Notes: generated from the letters alone by a model not told the origin. DNA of 46,709 nucleotides from JACJYE01 sp964432875 (GCA_964432875.1 CAYSPJ010000028.1:1-46709); one strand, 5' to 3'; numbered from the stretch's first letter, positions 14,975-25,027 are shown. Numbers and translations: made by a program.

Positions 14975-16954
14975 ATGGCAGCATCGTATAAGACCCCCGG
15001 GGTCTATGTAGAGGAAATACCTAAGTTTCCGCCTTCCATCGCTGCGGTGGAAACGGCGATACCCGCGTTTGTCGGGTACACAGAGAAAGCCACTCGTAAT
15101 GGAGAGTCTCTACTTGACAAGCCAATCCGCATCGAATCCATTGCGGAATACGAGGAATACTTTGGAGGTGGGCCTTCGCAGGATGTGACCATTGCCATAG
15201 ATAGTTCCAATAATTTCATCAGCGCAATGGGCGACAGCCCCTTTTTTCTTTACGACAGCCTCCGCATGTTTTATGCTAATGGTGGGGGGAAGTGCTATAT
15301 CCTCTCCATTGGGGATTATGATTCCTCCGTCTCTGCCGCAGACCTTGCTGATGCGCTTGCTCATTTGGAGTTAGAAGATGAGCCTACTATTATACTGGCG
15401 CCTGATGCGGTATCAGATGTTGCCGGGCTGTATGGTTTTCAAAAACAAGCTCTGGCACAGTGCAACAAACTGATGGACCGGGTAGCCATCTGCGATCTCC
15501 GGGCAGCCGCGACCAATACAGATTTTCGAAACATGGTGAATGATTTCCGCAACAATATCGGCATCAATCATCTCAAATACGGTGCTGCTTATGGGCCCTG
15601 GATCCGCGCTAATTTGCCTCGCAACTTACAGCGGCGCAATATCGAGCTGGAGCGCAGCGGCGCTGTAGTCCAACTGAGTAGTTTGACCACCGACACCGAT
15701 ATACAAAGCCTCATTGCTGATTTGATACAGGTAGAAACGGAGGTGGACAACGCCCGGCTGGCAGAGGGCACGCTCTCTGGTAACCCCACCCTCAGCCTGG
15801 AAGATCGCCTGATGCAGTTGATCGATGATTACAATGGCAGCCCGATAGCTGACGAAAATGATGCCGAGGCGGTGCTTCAGCCCATTACGGAATTCGCAGT
15901 TGCAATCATCCTAGCGGTTCAAGCCAGGTTCAATGCAGCCCCGCCATCTCTTGGCAACCGCTTCAAACTACAGGATGATATCACCAACTATATCGCCAAC
16001 GCTGGAATGGTAGGGTCAATGGAGACAGTTGCGATCCATCATAACCGCACCATTAATTTAGCCGATGCATTTGACCTGCTCAACACCGGCACACCTGATT
16101 TGAATAATGCCGCCGTATTTTTGGGGACTACCCAAGCCAATCTTCTAGCTTTAGCAGTTCCTGCCAGTGTAGTTGCTGCATACACCAGTGCAAGCGTAGC
16201 CGCTGATGCCGCTGTAGCCCTCGGGCCGGTCTTGTCTTTTGTTAATGAAGCCATTGCGTTTTTCCGCTTCATGCAGGCGGCGCAAAGGAGCTATGAGAAA
16301 GCCCTGAACGAATCCTTGCTAGCCTCTTTCGGCGCCTACAAAAATTTTGTAACAAAAGCCGCAGAGGCGCTTAATCTGCTACCCCCCTCGGGCGCAATAG
16401 CTGGCGTCTATGCTGCCACCGACCGTGATCGGGGCGTATGGAAAGCTCCTGCCAACGTGAGCCTCAACTCCGTGATTGAACCCGCCGTTAAAATCTCTCA
16501 CGAGCAGCAAGGCGAGTACAATGTAGATGTAAATGCAGGCAAATCGGTCAATATCATCCGCGCCTTTACGGGCAAAGGCGTGTTGGTATGGGGGGCTCGC
16601 ACCCTTGCCGGCAACGACAACGAATGGCGCTATGTGAACGTACGCCGTTTTTTTAATTTCGTAGAAGAATCGGTCAAAAAAGCTACCGAGCAGTTCGTCT
16701 TCGAACCTAATGATGCCAATACTTGGGTCAAGGTACAGGCCATGATCGAAAACTTCCTGACGACGCTGTGGAGGCAGGGTGCTTTGCAGGGTATCAAGCC
16801 GGAGCATGCCTTTTACGTAGCGGTCGGCTTAGGTAAAACTATGACGCCACTCGACATCTTAGAAGGCCGCATGATAATAGAGATTGGCATGGCTGCCGTA
16901 CGGCCGGCGGAATTTATCATCCTGAAATTCTCCCATAAAATGGCAGAATCATAA
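14975..16954 (+). CDS. eCIS contractile sheath protein
   Basis: 659 residues. The N-terminus YKTPGVYVEEIPKFPPSIAAVETAIPAFVGYT is the standard start of phage-type tail sheath proteins, providing the N-terminal linker arm. The C-terminus (~515-655: VLVWGARTLAGNDNEWRYVNVRRFFNFVEESVKKATEQFVFEPND, then the LWRQGALQGIKPEHAFYV segment) is the conserved sheath domain that packs on the tube. The middle (~210-440) is an Ala-rich variable insertion likely exposed on the particle surface. This is the only sheath gene in the locus, whereas Afp and PVC have three. Sheath subunits polymerise round the tube in the extended state and contract to drive it out. Confidence 0.95.
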   Translation: MAASYKTPGVYVEEIPKFPPSIAAVETAIPAFVGYTEKATRNGESLLDKPIRIESIAEYEEYFGGGPSQDVTIAIDSSNNFISAMGDSPFFLYDSLRMFYANGGGKCYILSIGDYDSSVSAADLADALAHLELEDEPTIILAPDAVSDVAGLYGFQKQALAQCNKLMDRVAICDLRAAATNTDFRNMVNDFRNNIGINHLKYGAAYGPWIRANLPRNLQRRNIELERSGAVVQLSSLTTDTDIQSLIADLIQVETEVDNARLAEGTLSGNPTLSLEDRLMQLIDDYNGSPIADENDAEAVLQPITEFAVAIILAVQARFNAAPPSLGNRFKLQDDITNYIANAGMVGSMETVAIHHNRTINLADAFDLLNTGTPDLNNAAVFLGTTQANLLALAVPASVVAAYTSASVAADAAVALGPVLSFVNEAIAFFRFMQAAQRSYEKALNESLLASFGAYKNFVTKAAEALNLLPPSGAIAGVYAATDRDRGVWKAPANVSLNSVIEPAVKISHEQQGEYNVDVNAGKSVNIIRAFTGKGVLVWGARTLAGNDNEWRYVNVRRFFNFVEESVKKATEQFVFEPNDANTWVKVQAMIENFLTTLWRQGALQGIKPEHAFYVAVGLGKTMTPLDILEGRMIIEIGMAAVRPAEFIILKFSHKMAES

Positions 16955-17010
16955 GGGGTAGGCAATCGGATCGAACAAATTATTTCACTCATCTTTAAAC
17001 GATTAACATC

Positions 17011-17445
17011 ATGGCTCAACAATATCCCTTGCCCAAGTTTCAATATCAGGTAGACTGGGGCGGCGCCAAACTTTCCTTCACGGAAGTAACCGGCATGGAT
17101 CAGGAAGCAGAAGTCATTGAATACCGGCATAGCGACAGCAAAAACTTTAGCAAAATCAAAATGCCGGGCATGCGCAAGTTTAGCAATATCACTCTGAAAC
17201 GTGGCAAGTTTGAAGGCGATTTTGATTTTTATGACTGGATGGACGCCATTTCCAACGACCGCATCGGGGGGCGGCGCGATCTCGTCATACGCCTGATGAA
17301 CGAAAAGCACGAGCCCGTCGTATCCTGGAAGGCGACCAATTGCTTTCCGGTCAAAATCACCGCGCCCGATCTCAAATCTGATGCCAATGAAGTGGCCATC
17401 GAGAGCATTGAAGTTGCTCATGAGGGCTTCAGCTTAGTTCGCTGA
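17011..17445 (+). CDS. eCIS inner tube protein 1
   Basis: 144 residues with the Hcp/T4 gp19-like fold of the phage tail tube family: FQYQVDWGGAKLSFTEVTGMDQEAEVIEYRHSDS, then KMPGMRKFSNITLKRGKF, and the closing strands PVKITAPDL and VAIESIEVAHEGFSLV. This close match to Afp1-type tubes suggests that it forms the main tube stack. It is preceded by a leader of 56 bases after the sheath gene and followed after 2 bases by a second tube gene. Length is normal for the family. Confidence 0.9.
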   Translation: MAQQYPLPKFQYQVDWGGAKLSFTEVTGMDQEAEVIEYRHSDSKNFSKIKMPGMRKFSNITLKRGKFEGDFDFYDWMDAISNDRIGGRRDLVIRLMNEKHEPVVSWKATNCFPVKITAPDLKSDANEVAIESIEVAHEGFSLVR

Positions 17446-17447
17446 TC

Positions 17448-17894
17448 ATGGCCAACCCAAGCGCATATTACCCACCCTGGGGCTTCTACTTCAAGGTAGA
17501 ATTCGGCATCAGTCAAAACACAAATGACGTGCGTTTCCAGTCGGTCTCGGGCTTAGCGGTAGAGTATGAGTACGAAATGTTCCGGGAAGGGGGCGAAAAT
17601 CGCTTTGAGCACAAGTTGCCCGTGCGCACTAAGTATGCAGATATGGTGCTCAAACGCGGCATGCTCACTGATTCGGAAGTGACGCGCTGGCTTCTGGCTG
17701 CTTTCCGCAACCGGGAGTTTACGCCCAGTGACGTCACCGTAATCCTCATGAATGAAGCAGGGGAACCTCTGCGCACCTGGAAGGTAGCTCATGCCATACC
17801 CAAGAATTGGCTGGTGAGCGATCTCAACGCTAATGACAACGCTATCGTGATAGAAACGCTGGAGTTGACGTACAGGTATTTTACCATCGAATAA
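17448..17894 (+). CDS. eCIS tube initiator or second tube protein (Afp5-like)
   Basis: 148 residues, same fold as its neighbour. It starts YYPPWGFYFKVEFG, followed by RFQSVSGLAVEYEYEMFREGGENRFEHKLPVRTKYADMVLKRGM, and ends in DNAIVIETLELTYRYFTIE. Afp5-type tube paralogs sit at the base of the tube next to the spike and baseplate, and this one matches them by its VEYE...GGEN region and by its place after the first tube gene. I infer the adapter role from that order. The two proteins are clearly homologous but diverged, so they are unlikely to be interchangeable. Confidence 0.85.
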   Translation: MANPSAYYPPWGFYFKVEFGISQNTNDVRFQSVSGLAVEYEYEMFREGGENRFEHKLPVRTKYADMVLKRGMLTDSEVTRWLLAAFRNREFTPSDVTVILMNEAGEPLRTWKVAHAIPKNWLVSDLNANDNAIVIETLELTYRYFTIE

Positions 17895-17907
17895 ATAGCA
17901 AACGGTT

Positions 17908-18102
17908 ATGCCCATTGAAATTAGAGAACTGCACATTAAAGTTATGGTAAACGCTCCTCAGGAGCAGCAGAGCGCCGGGTCAGTGCGCGCTGCTGCGCCT
18001 GGCGGCAATCCCGCCGAGTCGGGCCAGTCTGAGAAGGAGGCTATGGTAGCTGAGTGTGTAGAACAGGTACTTCAGATCCTTCACCATAAAAAAGAGCGCT
18101 GA
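17908..18102 (+). CDS. DUF5908 small eCIS protein
   Basis: 64 residues: MPIEIRELHIKVMVN at the start, an Ala/Gly/Gln-rich middle, and a helical end VAECVEQVLQILHHKKER. The start and the terminal helix match the DUF5908 family, small proteins regularly encoded between the tube and LysM genes of Bacteroidota eCIS. The role is unknown; a chaperone or small baseplate component is possible. It overlaps the LysM gene by one base. Confidence 0.75.
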   Translation: MPIEIRELHIKVMVNAPQEQQSAGSVRAAAPGGNPAESGQSEKEAMVAECVEQVLQILHHKKER

Positions 18103-18806
18103 TGGCACTGGGCGGCAAGTTGGAAAAAATGCTCATCCTGGCTTTTGCAGATTCTGAGAAAGTCGAAAATGGAGGTATTGTGGATGCCGACGCCTCTTTT
18201 GAGGCGCTCATCAATCCAGAAAGCTATACATTGGCCTACAAGCTCAAGTTTTCAAATGATGCGCAGGGGCAGGGGACTAGTGGGCAACAATTGAAATACG
18301 AGTACACGGAGCCCGAAGAGATGACCTTCGAGTTTCTATTTGACAATACTGGCATCATTGACGGGCAGGCACGCGATGACATCGCCGATGATATCAAGCG
18401 CTTCAAAAGTGTGGTGCTCGAATATCAAGGCGATGCCCACGAACCACGTCATTTCAAGTTGGTATGGGGCAAAAATTCTATTTTCAAGGGGCGTGTTACC
18501 GAAGTGAGTATCGCCTATAAGCTCTTCCGCCCCGATGGCACGCCTATTCGGGCAACGGCTACAGTAACCTTCAAAAGTAGCATTGAAGAACAAAAACGAG
18601 CGGCGCAAGAAAATAACAGTTCGCCCGACCTTACCCATGTGCGCAAGGTTAAAGCAGGCGATACCTTGCCCCTGATGTGCTACCGTATCTACGGCACTCC
18701 GCAATATTACCTACAAGTAGCCGCAGTCAATAAACTGGGCAATTTCCGCGAGCTCATTCCCGGAATGGATATATTATTCCCACCCATCGAAAAAACACAA
18801 AAATAG
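18102..18806 (+). CDS. LysM-domain baseplate adaptor (Afp7-like)
   Basis: 234 residues. The N-terminal ~175 residues, with FEALINPESYTLAYKLKF and a central EPEEMTFEFLFDNTG, are the tube-baseplate adaptor type of the Afp7/gp53 group. The C-terminal LysM domain (~183-230) reads HVRKVKAGDTLPLMCYRIYGTPQYYLQVAAVN...LIPGMDILFPP. In phage-type tails this domain binds neighbouring structural proteins rather than peptidoglycan, so it is unlikely to be a wall binder here. The stop overlaps the start of the spike gene by one base, which indicates co-translation. Confidence 0.85.
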   Translation: MALGGKLEKMLILAFADSEKVENGGIVDADASFEALINPESYTLAYKLKFSNDAQGQGTSGQQLKYEYTEPEEMTFEFLFDNTGIIDGQARDDIADDIKRFKSVVLEYQGDAHEPRHFKLVWGKNSIFKGRVTEVSIAYKLFRPDGTPIRATATVTFKSSIEEQKRAAQENNSSPDLTHVRKVKAGDTLPLMCYRIYGTPQYYLQVAAVNKLGNFRELIPGMDILFPPIEKTQK

Positions 18807-20575
18807 TGGCAGTCAATGAGTCCACCATCCCCACACCTGCAACGCCAGATGTTTGTACCATCGCCATTTTGATAGGGGGCGAGCAGATATCCGGGCAGTA
18901 CCATGTGGTGTCGGTAGCGATCAGCAAAGCGCTGAATCGCATACCCTCTGCTACTATACATTTGCGGGATGGTGAAGCCGCACGAGCTACGTTTGAAGCC
19001 AGCAATACGGAGCTGTTTGTGCCGGGAAAGGAGGTAGACATACAACTGGGCTATCGTGCACAAAACGAATCGGTATTCAAAGGGCTGATCGTGAAGCATA
19101 GCATCAAAGTGCGTAGGAATGGCAGTTTCCTCGTGCTGGAATGCCGTGACAAAGCCATAAAAATGACTAGCGGCCTCAAAAACCGCTACTATGCAGATAA
19201 GAAGGATAGCGACATCATGGAGGAAATCATTGGGCTGTACGGGCTACAAAATGATGTAGCAGCCACTTCCCCCGATCTGAAAGAAGTGGTGCAATACAAC
19301 GCCACGGATTGGGATTTCATGCTCTGCCGTGCCGAAGCTAATGGGATGGTGGTGGCCGTAAATGATGCCCAGATTTCAATCGCGGAACCTGCAACCGGAG
19401 AGGAGCCGGTGGTGAAAGTACAATACGGTGCAACCGTATTGGAATTGGATGCGGAAATAGATGCGCGCTATCAAAGCAAGGGCATCATAGCATTTAGTTG
19501 GAATGCCACCGATCAGGAACTCTTAGAAGCGGAGGCCAAAGAGCCTGCCATCAGTCAACATGGAAACTTATCGCCCGAAGACCTCGCTGGAGTAATCCAT
19601 GAAGCGGCAGATGAAATACGCCACGAAGGCAAGCTCAGCCAGCCCGAGCTGCAAGCCTGGGCCGATGCTTGCCTACTCAGAGAGCGCTTGGCAAAAGTAC
19701 GTGGCCGGGTCAAATTCCAGGGTTTTGCCGGTGTGAAACCTGGCGATGTTATAGAACTGTTGGGCATCGGCGACCGCTTCGAAGGTAAAATGTACGTAAG
19801 TGGCGTGCGCCACGCAGTGGCAGGAGGCAATTGGGAGACCGATGTGCAATTAGGGCTCAACCCTGAACCTTTTGCCGAAGCCTACAACCTGCGGCCAATA
19901 CCAGCCGCCGGCCTAATCCCGGGCATGGCCGGCCTACAGATTGGAGTAGTCACGGTATTGGAGAACGATCCGGAAGGTGAAGACCGCATCAAGGTACGGC
20001 TCCCATTGGTGAGCACAGCGGAAGAAGGGATTTGGGCCCGTTTGGCCACGCTGGATGCCGGCACGCAACGGGGCACTTTTTTCCGCCCGGAGATTGGGGA
20101 TGAAGTAATCGTAGGTTTTCTGGGCGATGACCCCCGCTATCCCATTATCCTCGGGATGTGCCATAGCAGCGCCAAACCTGCGCCCGAACCTGCCAAAGAC
20201 GACAATCACATCAAGGGGTATGTGAGCCGGGAAAAAATGAAGTTCACTTTTGATGATGATAAAAAAGTCATCCAACTGGAAACGCCACAAGGCAACAAAA
20301 TCACCATTTCAGAAGACACCCAGGGTATCGCTTTAGAGGATCAGCATGGAAATAAAATCGTGACGGATGCCGATGGTGTGACCATCGAAAGCGCCAAAGA
20401 CCTGGTGCTAAAAGCAATAGGCAATATCAAAGTAGAAGGCATGAATGTAGAGGTCAGCGCACAGTCTGCATTCAAAGCCGCCGGCACCGGCAGTGCCGAA
20501 GTTTCTGGCGCTAATACCAGCCTCAAAGGTAGTGCTACTGCTATCATTCAAGGCGGTTTGGTCCAAATCAATTGA
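18806..20575 (+). CDS. VgrG/Afp8-like spike protein
   Basis: 589 residues, starting with GTG directly after the LysM stop; no ATG is better placed. The N-terminal ~365 residues form the gp27-like hub (ALNRIPSATIHLRDGEAARATF, then AEANGMVVAVNDAQISIAEP). The gp5-like OB domain starts at ~378 (VVTVLENDPEGEDRIKVRLPLV) and ends with the FGDEV-like PEIGDEVIVGFLGDDPRYPIILG at ~430-450. A triple-stranded beta-helix (~470-589: GNKITISEDTQGIALEDQHGNKIV..., AEVSGANTSLKGSATAIIQGG) closes it. A trimer of this protein makes the needle under the tube. No toxin domain is fused to the end. Confidence 0.95.
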   Translation: MAVNESTIPTPATPDVCTIAILIGGEQISGQYHVVSVAISKALNRIPSATIHLRDGEAARATFEASNTELFVPGKEVDIQLGYRAQNESVFKGLIVKHSIKVRRNGSFLVLECRDKAIKMTSGLKNRYYADKKDSDIMEEIIGLYGLQNDVAATSPDLKEVVQYNATDWDFMLCRAEANGMVVAVNDAQISIAEPATGEEPVVKVQYGATVLELDAEIDARYQSKGIIAFSWNATDQELLEAEAKEPAISQHGNLSPEDLAGVIHEAADEIRHEGKLSQPELQAWADACLLRERLAKVRGRVKFQGFAGVKPGDVIELLGIGDRFEGKMYVSGVRHAVAGGNWETDVQLGLNPEPFAEAYNLRPIPAAGLIPGMAGLQIGVVTVLENDPEGEDRIKVRLPLVSTAEEGIWARLATLDAGTQRGTFFRPEIGDEVIVGFLGDDPRYPIILGMCHSSAKPAPEPAKDDNHIKGYVSREKMKFTFDDDKKVIQLETPQGNKITISEDTQGIALEDQHGNKIVTDADGVTIESAKDLVLKAIGNIKVEGMNVEVSAQSAFKAAGTGSAEVSGANTSLKGSATAIIQGGLVQIN

Positions 20576-20598
20576 TTGATAGCCAAAAACAAAATGAC

Positions 20599-20868
20599 AT
20601 GCTACCAGCCGCAAGGATTACCGATATGATTGTTAGCACGGCCACCCAGGGTGCCCCAATGCCGATAATACCGCCTGGCGCGCCTACTGTATTAATAGCT
20701 GGGCTGCCAGCGGCGCGCATGGGCGATTCTTGTGGCGTAGATGCTATTGCCAAAGGCTCTGCCACCGTCATGATCGGCGGCATACCTGCTGCGCGGGTAG
20801 GTGACCTCAGCGCTGGAGGTGGGGCGGTGATGCCCCCCGGTGCCCCTACGGTGCTGATCGGCGGCTGA
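20599..20868 (+). CDS. PAAR-domain spike tip
   Basis: 89 residues from the ATG at 20599 (MLPAARITD), which I prefer to the TTG at 20572 that overlaps the spike gene. The PAAR repeats PAARITDMIVS, GPAPMPI-like IPPGAPTVLIAGLPAARMGD and GGIPAARVGDLSAGGG, ending PPGAPTVLIGG, fold into a cone that caps the spike trimer and sharpens it. Histidine and cysteine ligands of the metal site are few (one Cys in SCGVDAI), so metal binding is uncertain. No C-terminal effector is present. Confidence 0.9.
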   Translation: MLPAARITDMIVSTATQGAPMPIIPPGAPTVLIAGLPAARMGDSCGVDAIAKGSATVMIGGIPAARVGDLSAGGGAVMPPGAPTVLIGG

Positions 20869-20886
20869 TTATTTATTCATTGACAA

Positions 20887-21342
20887 ATGCTTGAGCAAAT
20901 GGAGCTTACTTTTCTCGGCCGCGGCTGGAGTTTTCCACCCGAATTCAATAAGCGCATAGCCGGGGTTGAAATGCTGGAACAAGAGGCAGATATCGCCTCT
21001 AGCTTGGAGATACTGCTAAGCACCATGCGGGGGGAGCGGGTCATGTTGCCGCAGTACGGCTGCAACCTGGAAGAATTGCTTTTTGAGAACCTCGATACCC
21101 GCCTGATAACCCTTGCTGCTGACAAGGTGGAATCCGCCATACTCTACCACGAGCCGCGCATCAGGGTTGAGCAAATACATATTGATAATAGCCGCGAATT
21201 GGAAGGGGTAATCCTCATTGAAGTCGTTTATCGGGTAAAAGCCACCAACTCCCGCTTCAATTTCGTATTTCCTTTTTACAAATTGGAAGGTACTGACATC
21301 AACCTTACCGCCAGAGTTGATCTCCTGCCGGATAACAAATAG
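20887..21342 (+). CDS. GPW/gp25-like baseplate wedge protein
   Basis: 151 residues with the gp25 family core: LGRGWSFPPEFNKRIAGVEMLEQEADIASSLEILLSTMRGERVMLPQYGCNLEELLFENLD. The EPRIRVEQIHID segment at ~90 and the final strands follow. The family includes the EPR motif of sheath-initiating baseplate proteins (gp25, TssE, Afp9), where the protein nucleates sheath polymerisation. It is 19 bases after the PAAR gene and 5 bases before the J gene. Confidence 0.9.
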   Translation: MLEQMELTFLGRGWSFPPEFNKRIAGVEMLEQEADIASSLEILLSTMRGERVMLPQYGCNLEELLFENLDTRLITLAADKVESAILYHEPRIRVEQIHIDNSRELEGVILIEVVYRVKATNSRFNFVFPFYKLEGTDINLTARVDLLPDNK

Positions 21343-21347
21343 AACAC

Positions 21348-24300
21348 ATGGGAGGGACTGATAACTGCAATCACAACACAGATCCGCTGAAATTAGAACG
21401 TGAAGGCACGAGCCGGGATCAGCGGCTGTTGATGGCACTGGATGCAGCAAAAGTGCCCCTTGATGAGCGTGACCCCGCTTATCAAATGGTCTTTGGCCAG
21501 GCGCTGTCGCAGTTCTTGATCTATTTCGATTCTGGCAATATCCCCGTAGATGATTGGCAGAGCTTTTTCAGCCGCGATGTCTCCGTTCAATTGGCAATGG
21601 CCTCTATTCAAAATGTAGATGAGTACCGGCAGCGGATAAAAGAAGGCTTTGATTTCCTCAATAACCTGGATAATGCAGCCAACAACTCGGGATTGGCTGA
21701 TGTGCTAGGCCAGCTCTTTAGCGCTCTGGGCACGCTGGCCCTGAGCTTGGATAACATCAAGGAAGAATTGCCTTCCGAATTTGCGCTCAAACATTCCATG
21801 CAAAATCTCATCCGTACCCAATTGGCCCCGGCATTCAAAAAACTGCTGTTGTACTACCGGGACGGGCTAAACCCTGTGCCGCCACCGCCCGGGCCTTTCC
21901 TCCATGATGTGCCGCCGCCAATGCTTGTACTTGGTGCTAGCAAAACTTTTGCCGCCGTTCGTGAAAATGGGCTTTCAAAGGACTGGATATACGATGACAG
22001 CGCCACCGATTGGGCGGGCTACCGGAGCAACCTGGATGATACGGTGTTATATCCAGATACTCAAATCTACGGCACGGGCGCTACGCTCTTTGAGCGCGCC
22101 AATTTCATCAGCGGGCACAATCTTTTCAAATCCATTTTCGACCAGTTCCTCAAAGCTTATGCCCGAGTGGTATCTGATGCAAGGGCTGCACTCGAGATGA
22201 GCTTCACCCAATGGGATAGTCATGGACCGCACTATGCTCTTTTTCTGGCTTTTGTACGATTGTTGGAATATGCGCGCATGGAGATGAACACCCTTACCGG
22301 GCGGCATTTAGACTACTATTTTCGAGAAATCCTCCGCCTGAAAGAAAGGCCTGCTCAAGCGAGCAAAGCCCATCTGCTAGCAGAGTTGGCTAAACACGCG
22401 AGCAGCTATGAGTTTAAGGCCAATGTATTGCTCAAAGCAGGCAAAGACGACTCGGGAAAGGAGGCCTTTTATGCCAACGATCGCGACTTCATCGCCAACC
22501 AGGCGGTGGTGTCTAGTGTGAAAACCCTGTATCAACATGGCGCTGAACTGGTAGGTGCCGGGGCTAGCGCTAATAAGCAAAATGGGCGCCTTTACGCTTC
22601 GCCTGTGGCTAATTCTGATGATGGCATAGGCGAGCCGCTCACCTCTGATGACCTTTCCTGGCACCCCTTGCACCATAAGCAGTACGAAGACGGCGTGCTA
22701 CAAGCCATCCTCATGCCTCATGCCGAGTTGGGTTTTGCCGTCGCCTCGCATTATCTCTACTTGGCTGAGGGTGAGCGGGCAATACTCCTCTTACTGGAAG
22801 TAGAAAACGACTCAGGGGCAAGTATTCCAAATTTAGCTGGGCAGATTACCTGTCGGCTCACCACTGAAAAAGGATGGTTGGAGAAGGCTCCTGCTTACTT
22901 TGGTGAGTATGCGGCCAATCGCCTGATGCTATACCTGGTAATAGACGGCGATGCGCCACCGATTAGTGGGTTGAACCCCAAGGTCCATAATTATGAGCTG
23001 GAGACCGATTTGCCGGTGCTTTTTGTGGGCCTTACCCACGATCCAATGACGCCATATGCGTATGATGCACTGCGAGATATACATGTTTCAGCAATCGATC
23101 TATGGGTGGGGGTTGCCGGGCTCAAGACGCTTGCCGTGTCCAACGACTTTGGGCCGGTGGATACCTCCAAGCCATTTCAGCCTTTTGGGGCGCAGCCACA
23201 AAACAACAGCGCCTTGATTATTGGCTCGAAGGAAGTATTTCAAAAAAAGCTGGTTTTTGCCGAGATCAATATGCCGTGGCAAAACCCGCCTCAGCCCTAC
23301 GGGACCACGGTGGCGGTTAATGCTGATTACCTCCACAAGGGCGAGTGGGCACCCTCTGAAAATACGGCGGTGAATATTAGCAATTCGTTGTTCCCCCTTA
23401 CCAATAACACGGATAAGGCCGTATTGGATAGTCCTGACGCTTCCGCTAATGAGTTTTATAGCACGCAGTCCAAACACGGCTTTATCCGGCTGAAGCTAAA
23501 TAATCATTTTGGGCAAACCAATTTTGAAAATGCCCTGATCGACTACATCAAACGAGTAACCGATAATGACCCTAGCAATGATGGTGTAAAACCTACGCCA
23601 CCCAGCGGGCCTTTTGCAGCTTCGCTTTCAATGGATTATGTGGCCAGGCAGTCCATTGTGCTGAATAGCAGCACCAATTTTGACCAACGAGCCGCCCGAT
23701 ATTACCATATCTTGCCCTTTGGGCATACCGAGCGGCATCCTGCTCTTGGCAGCGGTGCCAAGGTACACTTGTTGCCACAGTTTTCTTTCCAGCGCGCCTC
23801 CAGCGTGCTGCGTAGCGAAGCGGAGTTCTATATTGGCATAAGTGGCTTGGAGCCGCCTCAAAGCTTGGCTTTGCTCTTCCAGGTAGCTGACGGGACTGCC
23901 GACCCACTGGCTCAAAAGCCTGCCCCACACATTCATTGGAGCTATCTGACTGGTAATGAATGGATACCATTTGCCAGCAACGAGGTGGACGATGCTACTG
24001 CGGGGCTGCTCAAGTCGGGCATCATCACCTTTGCTTTTCCACGGCATGCTTCCACCGCCAATACCTTGCTTCCAGCCGGTCAACACTGGATCCGTGCCGC
24101 AGTGAATAGCAGTAGCGATGCCATATGCCGTCTAATCAGCGTAGCTGCTCAGGCGTTTGGCGCTACCTTTACCGACCGGGATAACGACCCCGCATTTGCT
24201 GCCAAAATTCTCGAAGCAGGGGTTATCAGCAAGTTAGATCGCCCCGATGCAGCTGTAAAAAAGATCCACCAGCCTTTTGCTACCTTTGGCGGGCGCAGTG

Positions 24301-25025
24301 CCGAAGCCCCCAATGACTTTTATACACGGGTGAGCGAGCGGCTGCGGCACAAAGACCGCGCCATTGCATTATGGGATTACGAGCGTCTGGTGCTTGAAGC
24401 TTTCCCGCAAGTATTTCGGGTGAAATGCCTCAATCATACCCAATACGAACCCACTGAGAGCGGCACCGGCATTTATCGTGAGCTTGCGCCAGGGCATGTT
24501 ACTCTTGTCTGCATCCCTCGTGCGGAGAGCCAAAATCTTCGCAATCCACTGCGCCCCTATACCAGCCTGGGAATGCTGGAAGACATACATCACTATCTTT
24601 CAAAGCGGATCCCCTGTTTTGTAAAGCTGCACGTGAGAAACCCGCAATTTGAAGAAGTCCGCGTGAAGTTCAAGCTACGTCTCTTTGCTGGGTTTGACGA
24701 GACGTATTACACCTTGCAGCTCAAGGAATCCATTATGCGCTTCCTTTCGCCTTGGGCATTCGCAGGCGGAGGTTCGCCATCTTTTGGTGGGAAGGTATAT
24801 AAAGCTACGCTAATCAACTTTGTAGAAGAGCAACCTTACGTAGATTATGTAACTGATTTTCAAATGTTTCAGGATGTAAATGGCATTCAGGGCACGACCG
24901 ATCTTCCCGTGGCCGCAGGCACCCTGGCTATTTCGATTTTGGTATCTGTGCCAGCCAAGAAACACGATATTCATCTCATTCACCCTGCGGAGGAAGAAAC
25001 GCCCCGCGAAAAGTGCATCTGTTAA
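21348..25025 (+). CDS. Baseplate J-like wedge protein (Afp11-like)
   Basis: 1225 residues. The C-terminal third carries the baseplate J signature, including FYTRVSERLRHKDRAIALWDYERLVLEAFPQVFRVKCLNHT (~1000-1040) and HVRNPQFEEVRVKFKLRLFAG (~1105). The N-terminal two-thirds is made of repeated domains without a recognisable enzyme motif, and is much longer than in T4 gp6 (~660), but long versions are normal for eCIS. The protein forms wedge dimers that link sheath to spike. Its stop lies 2 bases before the ATG of the next gene, a tight coupling. Confidence 0.85.
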   Translation: MGGTDNCNHNTDPLKLEREGTSRDQRLLMALDAAKVPLDERDPAYQMVFGQALSQFLIYFDSGNIPVDDWQSFFSRDVSVQLAMASIQNVDEYRQRIKEGFDFLNNLDNAANNSGLADVLGQLFSALGTLALSLDNIKEELPSEFALKHSMQNLIRTQLAPAFKKLLLYYRDGLNPVPPPPGPFLHDVPPPMLVLGASKTFAAVRENGLSKDWIYDDSATDWAGYRSNLDDTVLYPDTQIYGTGATLFERANFISGHNLFKSIFDQFLKAYARVVSDARAALEMSFTQWDSHGPHYALFLAFVRLLEYARMEMNTLTGRHLDYYFREILRLKERPAQASKAHLLAELAKHASSYEFKANVLLKAGKDDSGKEAFYANDRDFIANQAVVSSVKTLYQHGAELVGAGASANKQNGRLYASPVANSDDGIGEPLTSDDLSWHPLHHKQYEDGVLQAILMPHAELGFAVASHYLYLAEGERAILLLLEVENDSGASIPNLAGQITCRLTTEKGWLEKAPAYFGEYAANRLMLYLVIDGDAPPISGLNPKVHNYELETDLPVLFVGLTHDPMTPYAYDALRDIHVSAIDLWVGVAGLKTLAVSNDFGPVDTSKPFQPFGAQPQNNSALIIGSKEVFQKKLVFAEINMPWQNPPQPYGTTVAVNADYLHKGEWAPSENTAVNISNSLFPLTNNTDKAVLDSPDASANEFYSTQSKHGFIRLKLNNHFGQTNFENALIDYIKRVTDNDPSNDGVKPTPPSGPFAASLSMDYVARQSIVLNSSTNFDQRAARYYHILPFGHTERHPALGSGAKVHLLPQFSFQRASSVLRSEAEFYIGISGLEPPQSLALLFQVADGTADPLAQKPAPHIHWSYLTGNEWIPFASNEVDDATAGLLKSGIITFAFPRHASTANTLLPAGQHWIRAAVNSSSDAICRLISVAAQAFGATFTDRDNDPAFAAKILEAGVISKLDRPDAAVKKIHQPFATFGGRSAEAPNDFYTRVSERLRHKDRAIALWDYERLVLEAFPQVFRVKCLNHTQYEPTESGTGIYRELAPGHVTLVCIPRAESQNLRNPLRPYTSLGMLEDIHHYLSKRIPCFVKLHVRNPQFEEVRVKFKLRLFAGFDETYYTLQLKESIMRFLSPWAFAGGGSPSFGGKVYKATLINFVEEQPYVDYVTDFQMFQDVNGIQGTTDLPVAAGTLAISILVSVPAKKHDIHLIHPAEEETPREKCIC

Positions 25026-25027
25026 GC

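Noticed and set aside
14975..20868. Type VI secretion system
   Set aside because: No TssJ, TssL, TssM or ClpV; the sheath is a single phage-type protein, not TssB/TssC.
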